Shown here: positions 16,560-25,940 of the stretch, in pieces
Layout of the letters: each line of letters starts with the position of its first letter
How positions within the stretch are numbered: position 1 is the first letter of the stretch
Source of the DNA: Burkholderia sp. Leaf177
Lineage (GTDB): Bacteria > Pseudomonadota > Gammaproteobacteria > Burkholderiales > Burkholderiaceae
Assembly (NCBI RefSeq): GCF_001424345.1
Contig: NZ_LMPF01000004.1
Coordinates: 62,001 to 126,000 of the forward strand
Reading direction: 5' to 3'
DNA: 64,000 nt
Notes under the pieces: generated by a model
Told to the model about the DNA's origin: nothing
The model's input: only the letters and a program-made list of their open reading frames with translations
The model's database searches: none
Program-made: the position numbers and the translations under genes

Positions 16560-17495
16560 TCAAAGCGCCATGCCGAATGCCGACTCAAAACGGGCGTTGA
16601 TTTCGGCGCGGGTGGGCGCGTAAGTTTGCGGTCCCTGATGCTCGATCTTGAGCGATCCCATCAGGCTTGCAAGACGACCGGTCTTCGCCCAGCCGAGCTT
16701 GTTTTCGATGCCGTAAAGCAGACCACCGCGGAATGCGTCGCCACAACCGGTTGGGTCGATGATCTTCTCCGCCTTCACAACCGGAATCTCCTCGATACCG
16801 TCAGCGTGCAAGATCTGAGCGCCATGTTCGCCACGCGTGATGATCAACGCGTCGACGCGGCTCAGAATTTCATCGATAGACCAGCCGGTCTTGTTGCTCA
16901 ACAATTTCGCCTCGTAATCGTTGACCGCCACGTATGTGGCAAGTTCAATCATGCGACAAAGCTCTACACCTTCAAGAATCGGCAAGCCCTGGCCCGGATC
17001 GAAAACGAACGGAATGCCCGCGGCCGCGAGTTCCTCGACGTGCTGGCGCATGCCGTCGGCGCCGTCCGGAGCGACGATTCCAAGCGTGATGCCCGTGGTT
17101 TCTCCCGCGTGATTCAGGTGCGAATCCATCATTGCGCCGGGGTGGAATGCGGTGATCTGGTTATTCGCCAGGTCGGTCGTGATGAAGCATTGCGCCGAGT
17201 GCTGGTCGGGCAGGACACGCACGTATTCACGCGACAAACCCAGCGCATCGAAACGATCGAGGTAAAGCTGGGCATCGGCTTCACCGAGCGTTGCCATGAT
17301 CTTCGCGTCGCCGCCGAGCAGTTGCAGCGCGTAGGCAATGTTGCCCGCGCAGCCGCCAAAGTTGCGGCGCATCGTGGGGACAAGGAAGCTGATGTTCAGC
17401 TGATGTACCTGGTCCGGCAGGATGTGGTCGCCGAAGCGGCCCTGGAACGTCATGATGTTGTCGTAGGCAAGCGAGCCGCAGATGAGCGTAGACAC
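16560..17495 (-). CDS. PfkB family carbohydrate/adenosine kinase
   Basis: 311 residues starting at GTG 17495 (STLICGSLAYDNIM); the longer in-frame upstream reading is unlike the family. PfkB signatures are visible: NFGGCAGNIAYALQLLGGD near residue 50, and the ATP/catalytic motif DPTGCGDAFRGGLLYGI near residue 248, with Asp as catalytic base. Members phosphorylate sugars or nucleosides; close relatives in Burkholderiales are called carbohydrate or adenosine kinase. The substrate is unassigned. It is in the same direction as tpx but 190 bases away with a stem-loop between, so it is probably a separate transcript. Confidence 0.88.
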   Translation of the reverse strand: MSTLICGSLAYDNIMTFQGRFGDHILPDQVHQLNISFLVPTMRRNFGGCAGNIAYALQLLGGDAKIMATLGEADAQLYLDRFDALGLSREYVRVLPDQHSAQCFITTDLANNQITAFHPGAMMDSHLNHAGETTGITLGIVAPDGADGMRQHVEELAAAGIPFVFDPGQGLPILEGVELCRMIELATYVAVNDYEAKLLSNKTGWSIDEILSRVDALIITRGEHGAQILHADGIEEIPVVKAEKIIDPTGCGDAFRGGLLYGIENKLGWAKTGRLASLMGSLKIEHQGPQTYAPTRAEINARFESAFGMAL

Positions 17496-17638
17496 TAGCG
17501 AAATCCCTGAAAATGATGGGTAAAAGTGCGCGCAGGTGGATGTTCCTGAGCACCGTGCATGCCCGGTTGATGGCGCTGCGCATTCGTCACATCGCGCATT
17601 GTTCGACGTCACGAATGCACATGGCTGCGTTTTGCATT

Positions 17639-17668
17639 GCCGGCGAGCGATTCTTCCGTCTCGCCGGC
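17639..17668. other. Stem-loop downstream of tpx
   Basis: GCCGGCGAG pairs perfectly with CTCGCCGGC around a 12-base loop. It is a candidate tpx terminator on the minus strand, but the following bases are not U-rich. Confidence 0.4.
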
Positions 17669-17686
17669 GTCCCGCAATTCTTCTGC

Positions 17687-18187
17687 TTACTTCAACGCGG
17701 CCAATGCTGCGTCGTAGTTCGGCTCGTTCTTGATTTCCGGCACGAGTTCGGAATACAGAACCTTGTCGTTTTCATCGATAACCACAACCGCGCGCGCCGT
17801 CAGCCCCGTGAGCGGACCGCTCGTGACATCGACGCCATACGCCTTGGCGAATTCATGACCGCGGAACGTCGATGCCGTTACCACGTTCGCGATGCCTTCC
17901 GTCGTGCAAAAACGCGTCGCGGCAAACGGCAGGTCGCCCGAGACAACGACCACAACCGTGTTGTCGAGGCCAGCCGCAGCTTCGTTGAACTTGCGTGTGG
18001 ACGTGGCGCATGTTGGCGTGTCCAGGCTCGGGACAATGTTCAGGACCTTGCGCTTGCCGCCGAAGCTCGCGAGCGTCAGGTTGCCCAGGTCCTTGCCGAC
18101 CAGCGTGAAATCGGCTGCTTGTGCGCCGGCGGCGGGAAACGTGCCGGCAACTTCGATCGGGTTGCCGCCGAGGGTAACTTGGCTCAT
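17687..18187 (-). CDS. tpx: Thiol peroxidase Tpx
   Basis: 166 residues from ATG 18187 ([13 protein letters not shown]); the upstream extension is not family-like. It reduces hydrogen peroxide and alkyl hydroperoxides using thioredoxin. The peroxidatic Cys is in [14 protein letters not shown] near residue 60, with the TxxC context, and the resolving Cys is in [10 protein letters not shown] near residue 94. Length matches E. coli Tpx (168). In an atypical 2-Cys peroxiredoxin both cysteines lie in one subunit, as seen here. Confidence 0.96.
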   Translation of the reverse strand: MSQVTLGGNPIEVAGTFPAAGAQAADFTLVGKDLGNLTLASFGGKRKVLNIVPSLDTPTCATSTRKFNEAAAGLDNTVVVVVSGDLPFAATRFCTTEGIANVVTASTFRGHEFAKAYGVDVTSGPLTGLTARAVVVIDENDKVLYSELVPEIKNEPNYDAALAALK

Positions 18188-18303
18188 GTCTACTCCAGAA
18201 TGGGTCTGATGTTCAGGGATTGAGCGCGCCAACCGGCCGGAACGGACGGGCGGCGCGCACGGAGACAACGACTAACTAAGAGTGAAGCTAAGACTGATGC
18301 GCG

Positions 18304-19656
18304 TCAGGGATAGAAAATCTGCACGCGATAATTCGCCGCGACGGCGTCGCCGGTATCGAGCCGGACGATAACCGGCTGCGTACTGCGCGCAGCGAGCCCC
18401 GTGCCAATCTGCGTTCCCGGCCGCGCGTAATCCTGCGGCCAGAGCACGCGGCGAATCGCGACGTTGTTTTTGTCGTCGAGGAGCGTGAGTTCCAGCGCCG
18501 GATACGCAATGGCCAGGTCGAAGCGATTGCGCAGCGACAGTTTCAGTTCGAGCTTATGCGATCCATCCACCTGGCGCAGGCCGGAATTTTCGATCTGCAA
18601 TCCGTCGATATCGCGCGGCGGCGCAACTGCGCAGCCAACTTGCTCACACGCCTGCGCGATCAGCGGTTGCGATGCCGGCCAGTAGACCATGACGGTTTCC
18701 CGTTGCCACCACGCGGCTTGCGCGGCGAGCCCGACCAGCAGCACGAGCGCGATCAATGAGCCGATGACCTTCCACGCCGTGCCCGAACGTGCAGCCGGAC
18801 GGGTTTCGCGGATGACAGGGAAAGGCTCGGAAGGCGGAGGAACGGCCGAAGCCGGACGGCCAAAACGCGGCTCGGCATCGGCGTGATGGGCGTGATCGGC
18901 GTGATCGTCTTCCTCGTCGGGATCTTCGCCCCACGCAGCGGACGGAGGCGCTTCGGCGCGTCTTGGCGGAGGCGCTTCCGGTACGGCGCGTGGTTCAGGA
19001 CGTGGCGCCGTGCGCGGTTCGGTGCGTCCAACGAACGGCTCCGTACGGCCAATAAACGGATCGACGCGCCTCGCCGGTTCCGGCTCCGGTTCAGTCCGGC
19101 CAATAAACGGATCGTTGCGAGTCTGCGTGTTTGCCTCGGCCCGCGCTTCCGGACGATTGATCTCGTGCCACGGAGATTCGGCACGACCGTCGCCGGGGAA
19201 ATCGCTTGCATCGCGGGTACGTGAGTTCGCCTGGGCTTGCGCCGCCGCCAATCCGGCGAAGGGCTCTTCCACCGGCTCGACATGCCTGGGATGCGCCGGC
19301 GTGCCCGGAATCTCATTCTCTGTTTGAGGTCCAAGCGCGGTATCGGGGATGAACGGGTGCAGCGGAATGCCCAGCGCATCGTTCTTGCCGCCGGCAACTT
19401 CCGCGCTCGACTTTTCTGCCCACGGACTCGCCGGGTCAGCGCCGTAGTTCGGAGCGGACGCGGGCGCGGGCGCGTGCACCGGCGTGGCCGCGGCGCGCGC
19501 GGTTACCGCGATGGCATCGCGATCGAACTGATAATGAGCGGCATCGAAAATTTCCTGGCAATGACCGCAACGCACGCGGCCGTCGTGCGGCGCGAGCAGA
19601 TGCGGGTCAAGGCGGAAAACCGTATCGCAGTGGGGACAGCGGGTAGCCAGCGCCAT
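18304..19656 (-). CDS. Zinc-ribbon and DUF3426 domain membrane protein
   Basis: 450 residues. The N-terminus has an MJ0042-type zinc ribbon, Cys7/Cys10 (RCPHCDTVF) and Cys30/Cys33 (RCGHCQ). A long disordered Pro/Glu/Arg region at about residues 40-285 carries near-repeats of DPFIGRTEP and FVGRTEP. One membrane span (AWKVIGSLIALVLLVGLAAQ, about 290-310) leads into a C-terminal DUF3426 beta-sandwich-like domain. The zinc ribbon would be cytoplasmic and DUF3426 periplasmic. Function is unknown, but the position directly downstream of prmA is conserved in Burkholderiales (known). The 45-base gap to prmA suggests an operon. Confidence 0.88.
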   Translation of the reverse strand: MALATRCPHCDTVFRLDPHLLAPHDGRVRCGHCQEIFDAAHYQFDRDAIAVTARAAATPVHAPAPASAPNYGADPASPWAEKSSAEVAGGKNDALGIPLHPFIPDTALGPQTENEIPGTPAHPRHVEPVEEPFAGLAAAQAQANSRTRDASDFPGDGRAESPWHEINRPEARAEANTQTRNDPFIGRTEPEPEPARRVDPFIGRTEPFVGRTEPRTAPRPEPRAVPEAPPPRRAEAPPSAAWGEDPDEEDDHADHAHHADAEPRFGRPASAVPPPSEPFPVIRETRPAARSGTAWKVIGSLIALVLLVGLAAQAAWWQRETVMVYWPASQPLIAQACEQVGCAVAPPRDIDGLQIENSGLRQVDGSHKLELKLSLRNRFDLAIAYPALELTLLDDKNNVAIRRVLWPQDYARPGTQIGTGLAARSTQPVIVRLDTGDAVAANYRVQIFYP

Positions 19657-19701
19657 AGTTAGCCGAAGGCCAGAGGCCAGTAGATGGACGATGGCGCTAT
19701 T

Positions 19702-20604
19702 CTAAAGGCTTTCGCGGCGGGTACCGGCAAGACATACCCATCCTTCGTGCTCGCGCCACACGCTGATATCGATCCAGCGCGCGTACACGGCCGCAACTTC
19801 GTCGGCCTGACGCGCGAGAATGCCCGACAGCGCAATGCGTCCGCCCGGTTTCACGCGGGCAGAAAGCATCGACGCCATCAGTTTCAGCGGATTCGACAAG
19901 ATGTTGGCGACCACGATATCGAACTGTCCTTCGGGCAGATCGCCGGGCAAACCGTAGGTGACTTCCGCGTGATTGCGCTCGCTGTTCTGGCGCGCGGACT
20001 CGACGGCTTGCGGATCGATATCGATACCAATCACCGGATTGGCACCACATTTTTTCGCAAGGATCGCGAGGATGCCGGAACCGCAACCGTAGTCGAGCAC
20101 GGACTGATTCTGGAAAACCGATTGCTCGATCCACTCCATGCACAGCCGCGTGGTCGGATGGCTTCCGGTGCCGAACGCAAGACCTGGATCGAGTTCGAGC
20201 ACGAGTGCGTCGGGCTCGGGCGCGTCGTGCCATGACGGCACAACCCAGATCCGCTTGCCGATGGGAATGGGGTCGAACTGCGATTGCGTGAGACGCACCC
20301 AGTCCTGGTCTTCTACATCGCGCAACGTGAACGAAGGCGTGTCCTTCAAGCCGATTTCATTGGCTGCGGCGGCGAGCAGAACGGCGGGATCGGCGTCATT
20401 GGAAAGCAGCGCGACCACGCGCGAGCGATTCCACGCTTTCTGGTCCGGCGTGAGGCCGGGCTCGCCGAACAGGGGCTGCTCGTCGGGGGTATCGGCGTCT
20501 GCGTCTTCCACCGATACCGACAGCGCGCCCAATTCCAGCAGCGCGTCCGACAACGCTTCCGCGTGTTCCCGGTCCAGCTCGGCGATCAATTCCCGGTAAC
20601 TCAT
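19702..20604 (-). CDS. prmA: Ribosomal protein L11 methyltransferase
   Basis: 300 residues. It trimethylates ribosomal protein L11 using S-adenosylmethionine. The N-terminal substrate-recognition domain covers about residues 1-110. The catalytic Rossmann domain has the SAM motif [17 protein letters not shown] near residue 168, the acidic [12 protein letters not shown], and the NILSNPL motif near 232 in place of NPPY. It starts 16 bases after the accC stop, so translation is probably coupled. Adjacency to accBC is classical for this order. Confidence 0.95.
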   Translation of the reverse strand: MSYRELIAELDREHAEALSDALLELGALSVSVEDADADTPDEQPLFGEPGLTPDQKAWNRSRVVALLSNDADPAVLLAAAANEIGLKDTPSFTLRDVEDQDWVRLTQSQFDPIPIGKRIWVVPSWHDAPEPDALVLELDPGLAFGTGSHPTTRLCMEWIEQSVFQNQSVLDYGCGSGILAILAKKCGANPVIGIDIDPQAVESARQNSERNHAEVTYGLPGDLPEGQFDIVVANILSNPLKLMASMLSARVKPGGRIALSGILARQADEVAAVYARWIDISVWREHEGWVCLAGTRRESL

Positions 20605-20619
20605 CTTGTGCTGCCTTAC

Positions 20620-22002
20620 TTATAGTGCTGCGTCTTCCGCGGCGACGGCGGCGGCCGCCTTGCGCGCGGCGAGCTTGTTTTCGAGGTAGTGAATGCTCGT
20701 GCCGCCTTCGACGAACTTGGCGTCGATCATCATCTCGCGATGCAGCGGGATGTTGGTCGAAATGCCTTCCACGACCATCTCCGACAACGCAATGCGCATG
20801 CGGTTGATCGCCTGCTCACGAGTCGCGCCGTAAGAGATCAGCTTGCCGATCATGGAATCGTAATTCGGCGGCACGAAATAACCGTTGTACACGTGCGAGT
20901 CGACGCGAATCCCCGGACCACCCGGCGCATGCCACGACGTCAAACGTCCCGGCGACGGCGTGAACTTGAACGGATCTTCCGCGTTGATCCGGCATTCGAT
21001 CGCGTGGCCGCGGAACTGGATATCTTTCTGGCGGAACGCGAGCTTTTCGCCGGCCGCAATCCGAATCTGTTCCTGCACGATATCCACGCCCGTGATCAGC
21101 TCCGTCACCGGATGCTCGACCTGAACGCGCGTATTCATTTCGATGAAATAAAACTCGTTGTTTTCGTACAGGAATTCGAACGTGCCCGCGCCGAGATAAC
21201 CCATCTTCTTGCAGGCATCGGCGCAACGATCGCCAATCCGGTCGATCAGGCGGCGCGGAATGCCCGGCGCCGGCGCTTCTTCGATCACCTTCTGGTGACG
21301 TCGCTGCATGGAGCAATCGCGCTCGCCGAGCCAGATTGCGTTGCGGAACGAATCCGCAAGGATCTGGATTTCGATGTGCCGCGGATTCTCCAGAAATTTT
21401 TCCATGTAGACCTGCGGATTGCCGAACGCGCGGCCAGCTTCTTCGCGGGTCATGTTCACCGCATTCACGAGCGCCGCTTCCGTGTGCACCACGCGCATGC
21501 CGCGGCCGCCACCGCCGCCTGCCGCCTTGATGATCACGGGATAGCCGATCGAGCGCGCAATCTTCACGATCTCCTTGGGATCGTCGGGCAACGCGCCTTC
21601 CGAGCCCGGCACGCACGGCACGCCGGTCTTGATCATCGTCTGCTTGGCGGACACTTTGTCGCCCATCATGCGAATCGTTTCCGGGCGCGGGCCAATGAAC
21701 GTGAAGCCGGATTGCTCGACACGTTCGGCGAAATCCGCGTTCTCGGACAGGAAACCGTAGCCGGGATGGATTGCTTCGGCGTCGGTGACTTCGGCCGCGC
21801 TGATCAGCGCCGGCATGTTCAGATAACTGAGGTTCGACGGAGCTGGTCCGATACACACGGCTTCGTCGGCCAACTTCACGTACTTCGCTTCTTTATCGGC
21901 TTCCGAATAGACGATAACCGTCTTGACGCCGAGTTCGCGGCAGGCGCGCTGGATTCGCAGCGCGATTTCACCACGGTTCGCAATGAGGATTTTTTCAAAC
22001 AT
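20620..22002 (-). CDS. accC: Acetyl-CoA carboxylase, biotin carboxylase subunit
   Basis: 460 residues from ATG 22002 ([20 protein letters not shown]); a start six codons earlier exists but lengthens the normal family N-terminus. It carboxylates biotin on AccB with bicarbonate and ATP, the first half-reaction of malonyl-CoA synthesis. ATP-grasp features: the glycine-rich loop [11 protein letters not shown] near residue 165 and [14 protein letters not shown] near 290. accB is upstream on the same strand, 171 bases away, and prmA is immediately downstream. Confidence 0.96.
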   Translation of the reverse strand: MFEKILIANRGEIALRIQRACRELGVKTVIVYSEADKEAKYVKLADEAVCIGPAPSNLSYLNMPALISAAEVTDAEAIHPGYGFLSENADFAERVEQSGFTFIGPRPETIRMMGDKVSAKQTMIKTGVPCVPGSEGALPDDPKEIVKIARSIGYPVIIKAAGGGGGRGMRVVHTEAALVNAVNMTREEAGRAFGNPQVYMEKFLENPRHIEIQILADSFRNAIWLGERDCSMQRRHQKVIEEAPAPGIPRRLIDRIGDRCADACKKMGYLGAGTFEFLYENNEFYFIEMNTRVQVEHPVTELITGVDIVQEQIRIAAGEKLAFRQKDIQFRGHAIECRINAEDPFKFTPSPGRLTSWHAPGGPGIRVDSHVYNGYFVPPNYDSMIGKLISYGATREQAINRMRIALSEMVVEGISTNIPLHREMMIDAKFVEGGTSIHYLENKLAARKAAAAVAAEDAAL

Positions 22003-22173
22003 AGCAAGGTTTCGACTCATCGATGGAGCGCCGGGACAAAGGTCCGAAGCGTTCCTGGGAGATCGGCGGCGCTTCTCGCCCGTCGTCTATCTGACAGATG
22101 CGGCGAGTGCCCGAGTGCTGCGTTTCACCGGGCGCGCGTGCTGCGTGCGACGCCCCGGTTGAAGCGCGGGAAA

Positions 22174-22662
22174 TCAATCGCCGATCACGAAGAGCGGCTG
22201 ACCGTACTCGACGGCCTGGCCGTTTTCGACCAGGATTTCCTTCACGACGCCAGACTTGTCCGACTCGATTTCATTGAGCAGCTTCATTGCTTCAATAATG
22301 CAAAGCGTCTGCCCTTCCTTGACCGTATCGCCCACTTGGACGAACGCGTCGGCGCCCGGCGACGGCGCGCGGTAGAACGAACCGACCATCGGCGAAGTCA
22401 CCACGTGGCCTTGCTGCACAACGGCAGCCGGCGCGGCCGGCGCGCCAGCACCAGCAGCGCCGCCATTGCCTGCTTCGCCAGGCTGGCTGTATTGCGGCGC
22501 CTGGCCCATCTGGCCTTGCGGCATGTACTGCGGAGCCTGCATGTAGACCGGCGCGGCATTCTTGACGATGCGAACCTTGCCTTCGCCCTCGGTCACTTCG
22601 AGTTCCGAGATGCCGGATTCCGAGACGAGGTCGATCAGCGTTTTGAGTTTACGAAGGTCCAT
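22174..22662 (-). CDS. accB: Biotin carboxyl carrier protein of acetyl-CoA carboxylase
   Basis: 162 residues from ATG 22662, with AAGGGGAA about nine bases upstream. The upstream in-frame extension would add 78 residues and is rejected. The N-terminal part [20 protein letters not shown] is followed by a flexible Pro/Ala/Gln-rich linker (about 50-85). The C-terminal biotinyl domain has the biotin-accepting lysine in [14 protein letters not shown] near residue 128. It carries biotin between AccC and the carboxyltransferase. Confidence 0.96.
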   Translation of the reverse strand: MDLRKLKTLIDLVSESGISELEVTEGEGKVRIVKNAAPVYMQAPQYMPQGQMGQAPQYSQPGEAGNGGAAGAGAPAAPAAVVQQGHVVTSPMVGSFYRAPSPGADAFVQVGDTVKEGQTLCIIEAMKLLNEIESDKSGVVKEILVENGQAVEYGQPLFVIGD

Positions 22663-22817
22663 CGAAAATTCCCCTTTCAATGCTTGGTGACCGGAAGCGT
22701 TTTCCGGTGCTTGACTTGGTTTTTGGGTGCCGCTGACGGGTGTATCGTCCGGCGCTGCAGACGCTGACTCCGCGTCACGGTGTGCGGGCAATTTAGACTT
22801 TGCGTGCAGGTCGCGAT

Positions 22818-23270
22818 TCAAGCGCGCGTCTTCAGTGCAACGCGTTCGAGTGCAAAGTCGAGCGCATACAGATAGCCTTTCCAGCCGAGGCCGCAAATCA
22901 CGGCTTCGGCGAGATCCGAGAAATACGAGTGATGCCGGAAAGCTTCCCGTTTGTGGACGTTCGACAGATGAATCTCGACGAACGGCAGCGCGACGCCCGC
23001 GAGTGCATCGCGGATCGCGACGCTCGTGTGCGTGTATGCAGCCGGATTGATCAGCACGAAGTCCACTTGCTCAGTCCGCGCCTGCTGAATGCGGTCGACG
23101 ATCGCGCCTTCGTGATTGCTCTGAAATGACGACAATTCCGCGCCTGCGGCCTTCGCCTTCTCTGCCAGCGCCTGATCGATCTGAGCGAGCGTGACCCGGC
23201 CGTAGACGTCCGGCTCGCGGGTGCCGAGCAGATTGAGATTAGGGCCGTGAAGCACCAGCAGTCGTGACAT
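22818..23270 (-). CDS. aroQ: Type II 3-dehydroquinate dehydratase
   Basis: 150 residues, the usual type II length. It dehydrates 3-dehydroquinate to 3-dehydroshikimate in the shikimate pathway. Signature [17 protein letters not shown] at the N-terminus carries the flexible loop Arg and catalytic Tyr. [16 protein letters not shown] near 77 and [20 protein letters not shown] near 100 carry the catalytic and substrate-binding His and Arg residues. It is upstream of accB in the same direction, in the common Burkholderiales order. aroE lies about 7 kb away on the other strand. Confidence 0.96.
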   Translation of the reverse strand: MSRLLVLHGPNLNLLGTREPDVYGRVTLAQIDQALAEKAKAAGAELSSFQSNHEGAIVDRIQQARTEQVDFVLINPAAYTHTSVAIRDALAGVALPFVEIHLSNVHKREAFRHHSYFSDLAEAVICGLGWKGYLYALDFALERVALKTRA

Positions 23271-23471
23271 AGGGCTTTGGTTTGTGCGGAGTTGGGCGCA
23301 CTTTAGCGCCCTTTAGAGAATTTTGTCTAGTTTTACGAAGCCGCACAGACTCCCGGTATGGAAGCGTTACGTGTGTACACGCGCATTTTGCACGTATTTT
23401 CGGGCAAAGTTCGCCGAATTGCTGTTAACTTTACGTGAATCGTTTCGATTTGACCGCTATCAACGAGCGTC

Positions 23472-24020
23472 TTAAAGTGCGTCCAAGGTCTCTTTTAGCT
23501 CTTTAGGATCGACTTCGCCGAGCTTGGTCGACCGAATGTTTCCCTTTGCGTCGATGACAACCGTGAACGGGAGCGCGCCAGCGTTATTGCCAAAACTGCG
23601 GGCCAGGTCCGCGCCGCCGAATCCCGCAATATAGATAGGGTAATCGACGGGCACTTTCTGCAGGAACGCGTTCACGTTCTTCTCGGAATCCACGCCCAGG
23701 CCAATGAACGTGATGCCTTTCTTCTCGTATTCCTTATGCAACGCGGCGAGCGTCGGCATTTCCTTGACGCACGGGCCGCACCACGACGCCCAGAAATTCA
23801 CCACGACCGGTTTGCCTTTAAACGATGCCAGGTTTTGCTGCGTGCCGGCGGCCATTTGCAATTGCTGTTTCCAGAGGTCATCGACGGCATTGCCTTTCGC
23901 CGATGTCGTCATGGCCGCTTCGCTCGGGGTGCCGCCCATGAACAGATGGCTTGCATAAAAGCCGCCGCCGGTTGCCGCGATGGCGACGATCAGAGCGGCA
24001 ACGATGCGCATGGGTTTCAT
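23472..24020 (-). CDS. TlpA/ResA-like periplasmic thiol-disulfide reductase
   Basis: 182 residues. A single N-terminal hydrophobic segment (RIVAALIVAIAATGGGFYA) acts as signal anchor, followed by a thioredoxin fold. The active site is NFWASWCGPCVKEMPTL (WCGPC near residue 82), and the cis-Pro loop is ALPFTVVIDAKG near 151. Such proteins reduce disulfides in the periplasm, often for cytochrome c maturation. The partner is not evident. Its ATG overlaps the stop of the upstream gene (ATGA), so the two are probably translated together. Confidence 0.92.
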   Translation of the reverse strand: MKPMRIVAALIVAIAATGGGFYASHLFMGGTPSEAAMTTSAKGNAVDDLWKQQLQMAAGTQQNLASFKGKPVVVNFWASWCGPCVKEMPTLAALHKEYEKKGITFIGLGVDSEKNVNAFLQKVPVDYPIYIAGFGGADLARSFGNNAGALPFTVVIDAKGNIRSTKLGEVDPKELKETLDAL

Positions 24021-24664
24021 AGTGATGTAGCCGATGTTGGGGGTGGTTCGTCGAGCAGCGCCTGGACGGCGGCGGCGTTCGCGCGGGCAAGTTTGCCGCG
24101 GCCGTCTGCGCGTACGGCGCCCCGGAGGTCGTTGGTATCGTAGAGCGCGATGTGCAAGCCCATGGGTTCTTCGTCGCGCGAGGGGCGCGTGAGGAAGCTC
24201 AGGGTTTCCACATAACCGCGTCCGGCGAAGTGGCGCGTCTCGGAGACATCGTATTGGATGTTCGCGTTCAGCAGATAGATGGCGACTTCCTTAGGGTTAT
24301 CGCAGAAACATTGCAGATGGATATCGGAATGTTCGCCGGCGGTTCCGTTCAGCACCGCGCCCGTGACGTATGGGTTGAAGGGTTTGAGGCGTTGCATCCA
24401 TTCGAGGGCGACTTCGCGCATTCGGCGCAGTACTGCGGGTTGGCTTTCGCTTTGAAAGATTGCCTGATACTCGCGGATTTCGTCTTCGATTTGCGTGTTA
24501 TCGGGGAGCCATTCGCCGGCGACGCGGGTTTCGCCGATGACCTGGCGAGCGGCCTTGCGCTTGGCGGTGGAGTAGTCGAGGCCGTCTTCGGCAATCATTC
24601 GCGCCGCCGCGATGGCGATTTCCTCGCGGACGCGCTGGGGATCGAAATGGGATTTGCGAATCAT
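24017..24664 (-). CDS. Unassigned protein with nucleotidyltransferase-like motif, next to mpl
   Basis: 215 residues from ATG 24664 (MIRKSHFDPQRVREEIAIAA). A longer in-frame reading to 24922 is repeat-element sequence and is rejected. The N-terminal half is helical and charged. The centre has AVLNGTAGEHSDIHLQCF, which recalls the G[GS]x(n)DxD core of nucleotidyltransferases but with T for S and H for the second D, so activity is doubtful. I recall homologues in Burkholderia being labelled as UDP-N-acetylmuramate ligases, but no Mur ligase motif is present here. The gene is coupled to the TlpA-like gene, and its start lies about 30 bases from the repeat element. Confidence 0.7.
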   Translation of the reverse strand: MIRKSHFDPQRVREEIAIAAARMIAEDGLDYSTAKRKAARQVIGETRVAGEWLPDNTQIEDEIREYQAIFQSESQPAVLRRMREVALEWMQRLKPFNPYVTGAVLNGTAGEHSDIHLQCFCDNPKEVAIYLLNANIQYDVSETRHFAGRGYVETLSFLTRPSRDEEPMGLHIALYDTNDLRGAVRADGRGKLARANAAAVQALLDEPPPTSATSL

Positions 24665-25261
24665 GATGAGGATGATACCGGAAGGGGAAGGGGGGGGCGC
24701 TGGCGCTTGGGTGGTTGGGAGTGGTGTTGGGGCTTGGTTGTTGCTGCTTAGGTCTTCGCGGGTTCGTTGTTGGCTGCTCTCTTTATCACTGTTAGCCACT
24801 GTCCGTGGCGGGACTTCATTTCTTTGTCCAAACGGCGACAAAGAAACGAAGCAAAGAAAACGCCTCTCCACAATCAGCTCATAAGTGTCCACAGCGTGCG
24901 GCCAGAACTGTGTGGCACGCAAGAAGCACCCTCAGCGCATAACCACGTCCCGCTGAAACCCTTCCCCTCCGGCAACAGATACCCACACGCTTCGCCACCA
25001 GTGTCGGAATCCATCAATACGGGAACCCGTCTAACGCATAACGAAGGGTTGAGCCATAACAGGCCAAGCATCTTGAACCGCAGACTTCGCCGCCAGTACC
25101 GCGGCTTTCCATTTGGGCGCCAGCGCGCGCAGCGGGGAGGCCTGGTTAGTGGATTCCCACACTGGTGGCGAAGCGTGTGGGTATCCGCGAACGGAGGGGG
25201 AGGGTTTCAAGTGTTCGCGGTTATGCGCTGAGGGTGCTTCTTGCGTGCCATACAGTTTTCA

Positions 25262-25445
25262 CTGCACGCTGTGGACACTTAAGAATTAGCGGTGGAGAGG
25301 CGTTTTCTTTGCTTCGTTTCTTTTTCGCCGTTGGAAAAAGAAATGAAGTCCCGCTGCACGCTGTGGACACTTAAGAATTAGCGGTGGAGAGGCGTTTTCT
25401 TTGCTTCGTTTCTTTTTCGCCGTTGGAAAAAGAAATGAAGTCCCG
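25262..25445 (+). repeat. Exact 92-bp tandem duplication
   Basis: Bases 25262-25353 and 25354-25445 are identical base for base. Identity over 92 bp in otherwise diverged repeats implies a recent event or gene conversion. Confidence 0.93.
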
Positions 25446-25825
25446 CCACGGACAGTGGCTAAAAGTGATAAAGAGATCAGCCAGAACGTAACCCGCGAAG
25501 ATCTGAAAAGCAGCAACCCAGCCCAAACCCCAACCACTACAAGCAACCGCCCAAGCGTCAGCGTCAAACCCGGTGAAATGAAGTCCCGCCACGCACAGTG
25601 GCTAACAGTGCTAAAGAGGTCAGCTAGAACCAAACCCGCGAAGGCCCAAGCAGCAGCAACCCGGCACCAACCCCGACCACTACAAACAACCGCCCGAGCG
25701 CCAGCGTCAAACCTTGTGAAATGAAGTCCCGCCACGGGCAGTGGCTAATAGTGCTGAAGAGATCAGCAAGACAGAACCCGCGAAGGCCTAACAGCAACAA
25801 CCCAGCCCCATCCCCGACCACCGCG
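25432..25825 (+). repeat. Three tandem units of 143-bp period
   Basis: Units begin at 25432, 25575 and 25718 with GAAATGAAGTCCCGCCACG and carry GCCAC/GTGGC hairpins, ACCCGCGAAG, and C/A-rich tails. The last unit is incomplete. A fourth copy lies inverted at about 24696-24822 in the left arm. Units are similar but not identical. Confidence 0.88.
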
Positions 25826-25940
25826 CCAACCCTCCACACCACCGTTCAGCCCCTCAAAACCGTCAGTTACAATATCCCCCTTCCGGGCGCAGGAATATTC
25901 CCAAATTCCCCCCGTGCTAACGGACATCAAACCCAGCTCT

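Larger units (their letters stand above)
24696..25825. repeat. Composite repeat element with long inverted arms, no gene
   Basis: The stretch between the unassigned gene and mpl contains no credible gene. The left arm (about 24696-25013) reads, in reverse complement, as a close match to the right arm (25151 onward). The centre of about 137 bases is unpaired. Both arms share CTGGTGGCGAAGCGTGTGGG, TTATGCGCTGAGGGTGCTTC, GGAGAGGCGTTTTCTTTGCT and GAAATGAAGTCCCGCCACGG. The right side additionally carries an exact tandem duplication and three 143-bp units. No transposase or target-site duplication was seen. It looks like a non-autonomous repetitive element family. Confidence 0.85.

Noticed and set aside
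20689..22767. 692-codon plus-strand frame over accC and accB
   Set aside because: Mirror frame of two certain genes on the other strand.
24664..24922. N-terminal extension of the unassigned protein and other short frames in the repeat element
   Set aside because: They translate repeat-element DNA and have no ribosome site; the downstream ATG 24664 fits a normal start.
25432..25825. 143-bp tandem units considered as CRISPR or prophage att sites
   Set aside because: Units are too long and similar throughout, with no unique spacers, no cas genes and no integrase nearby.
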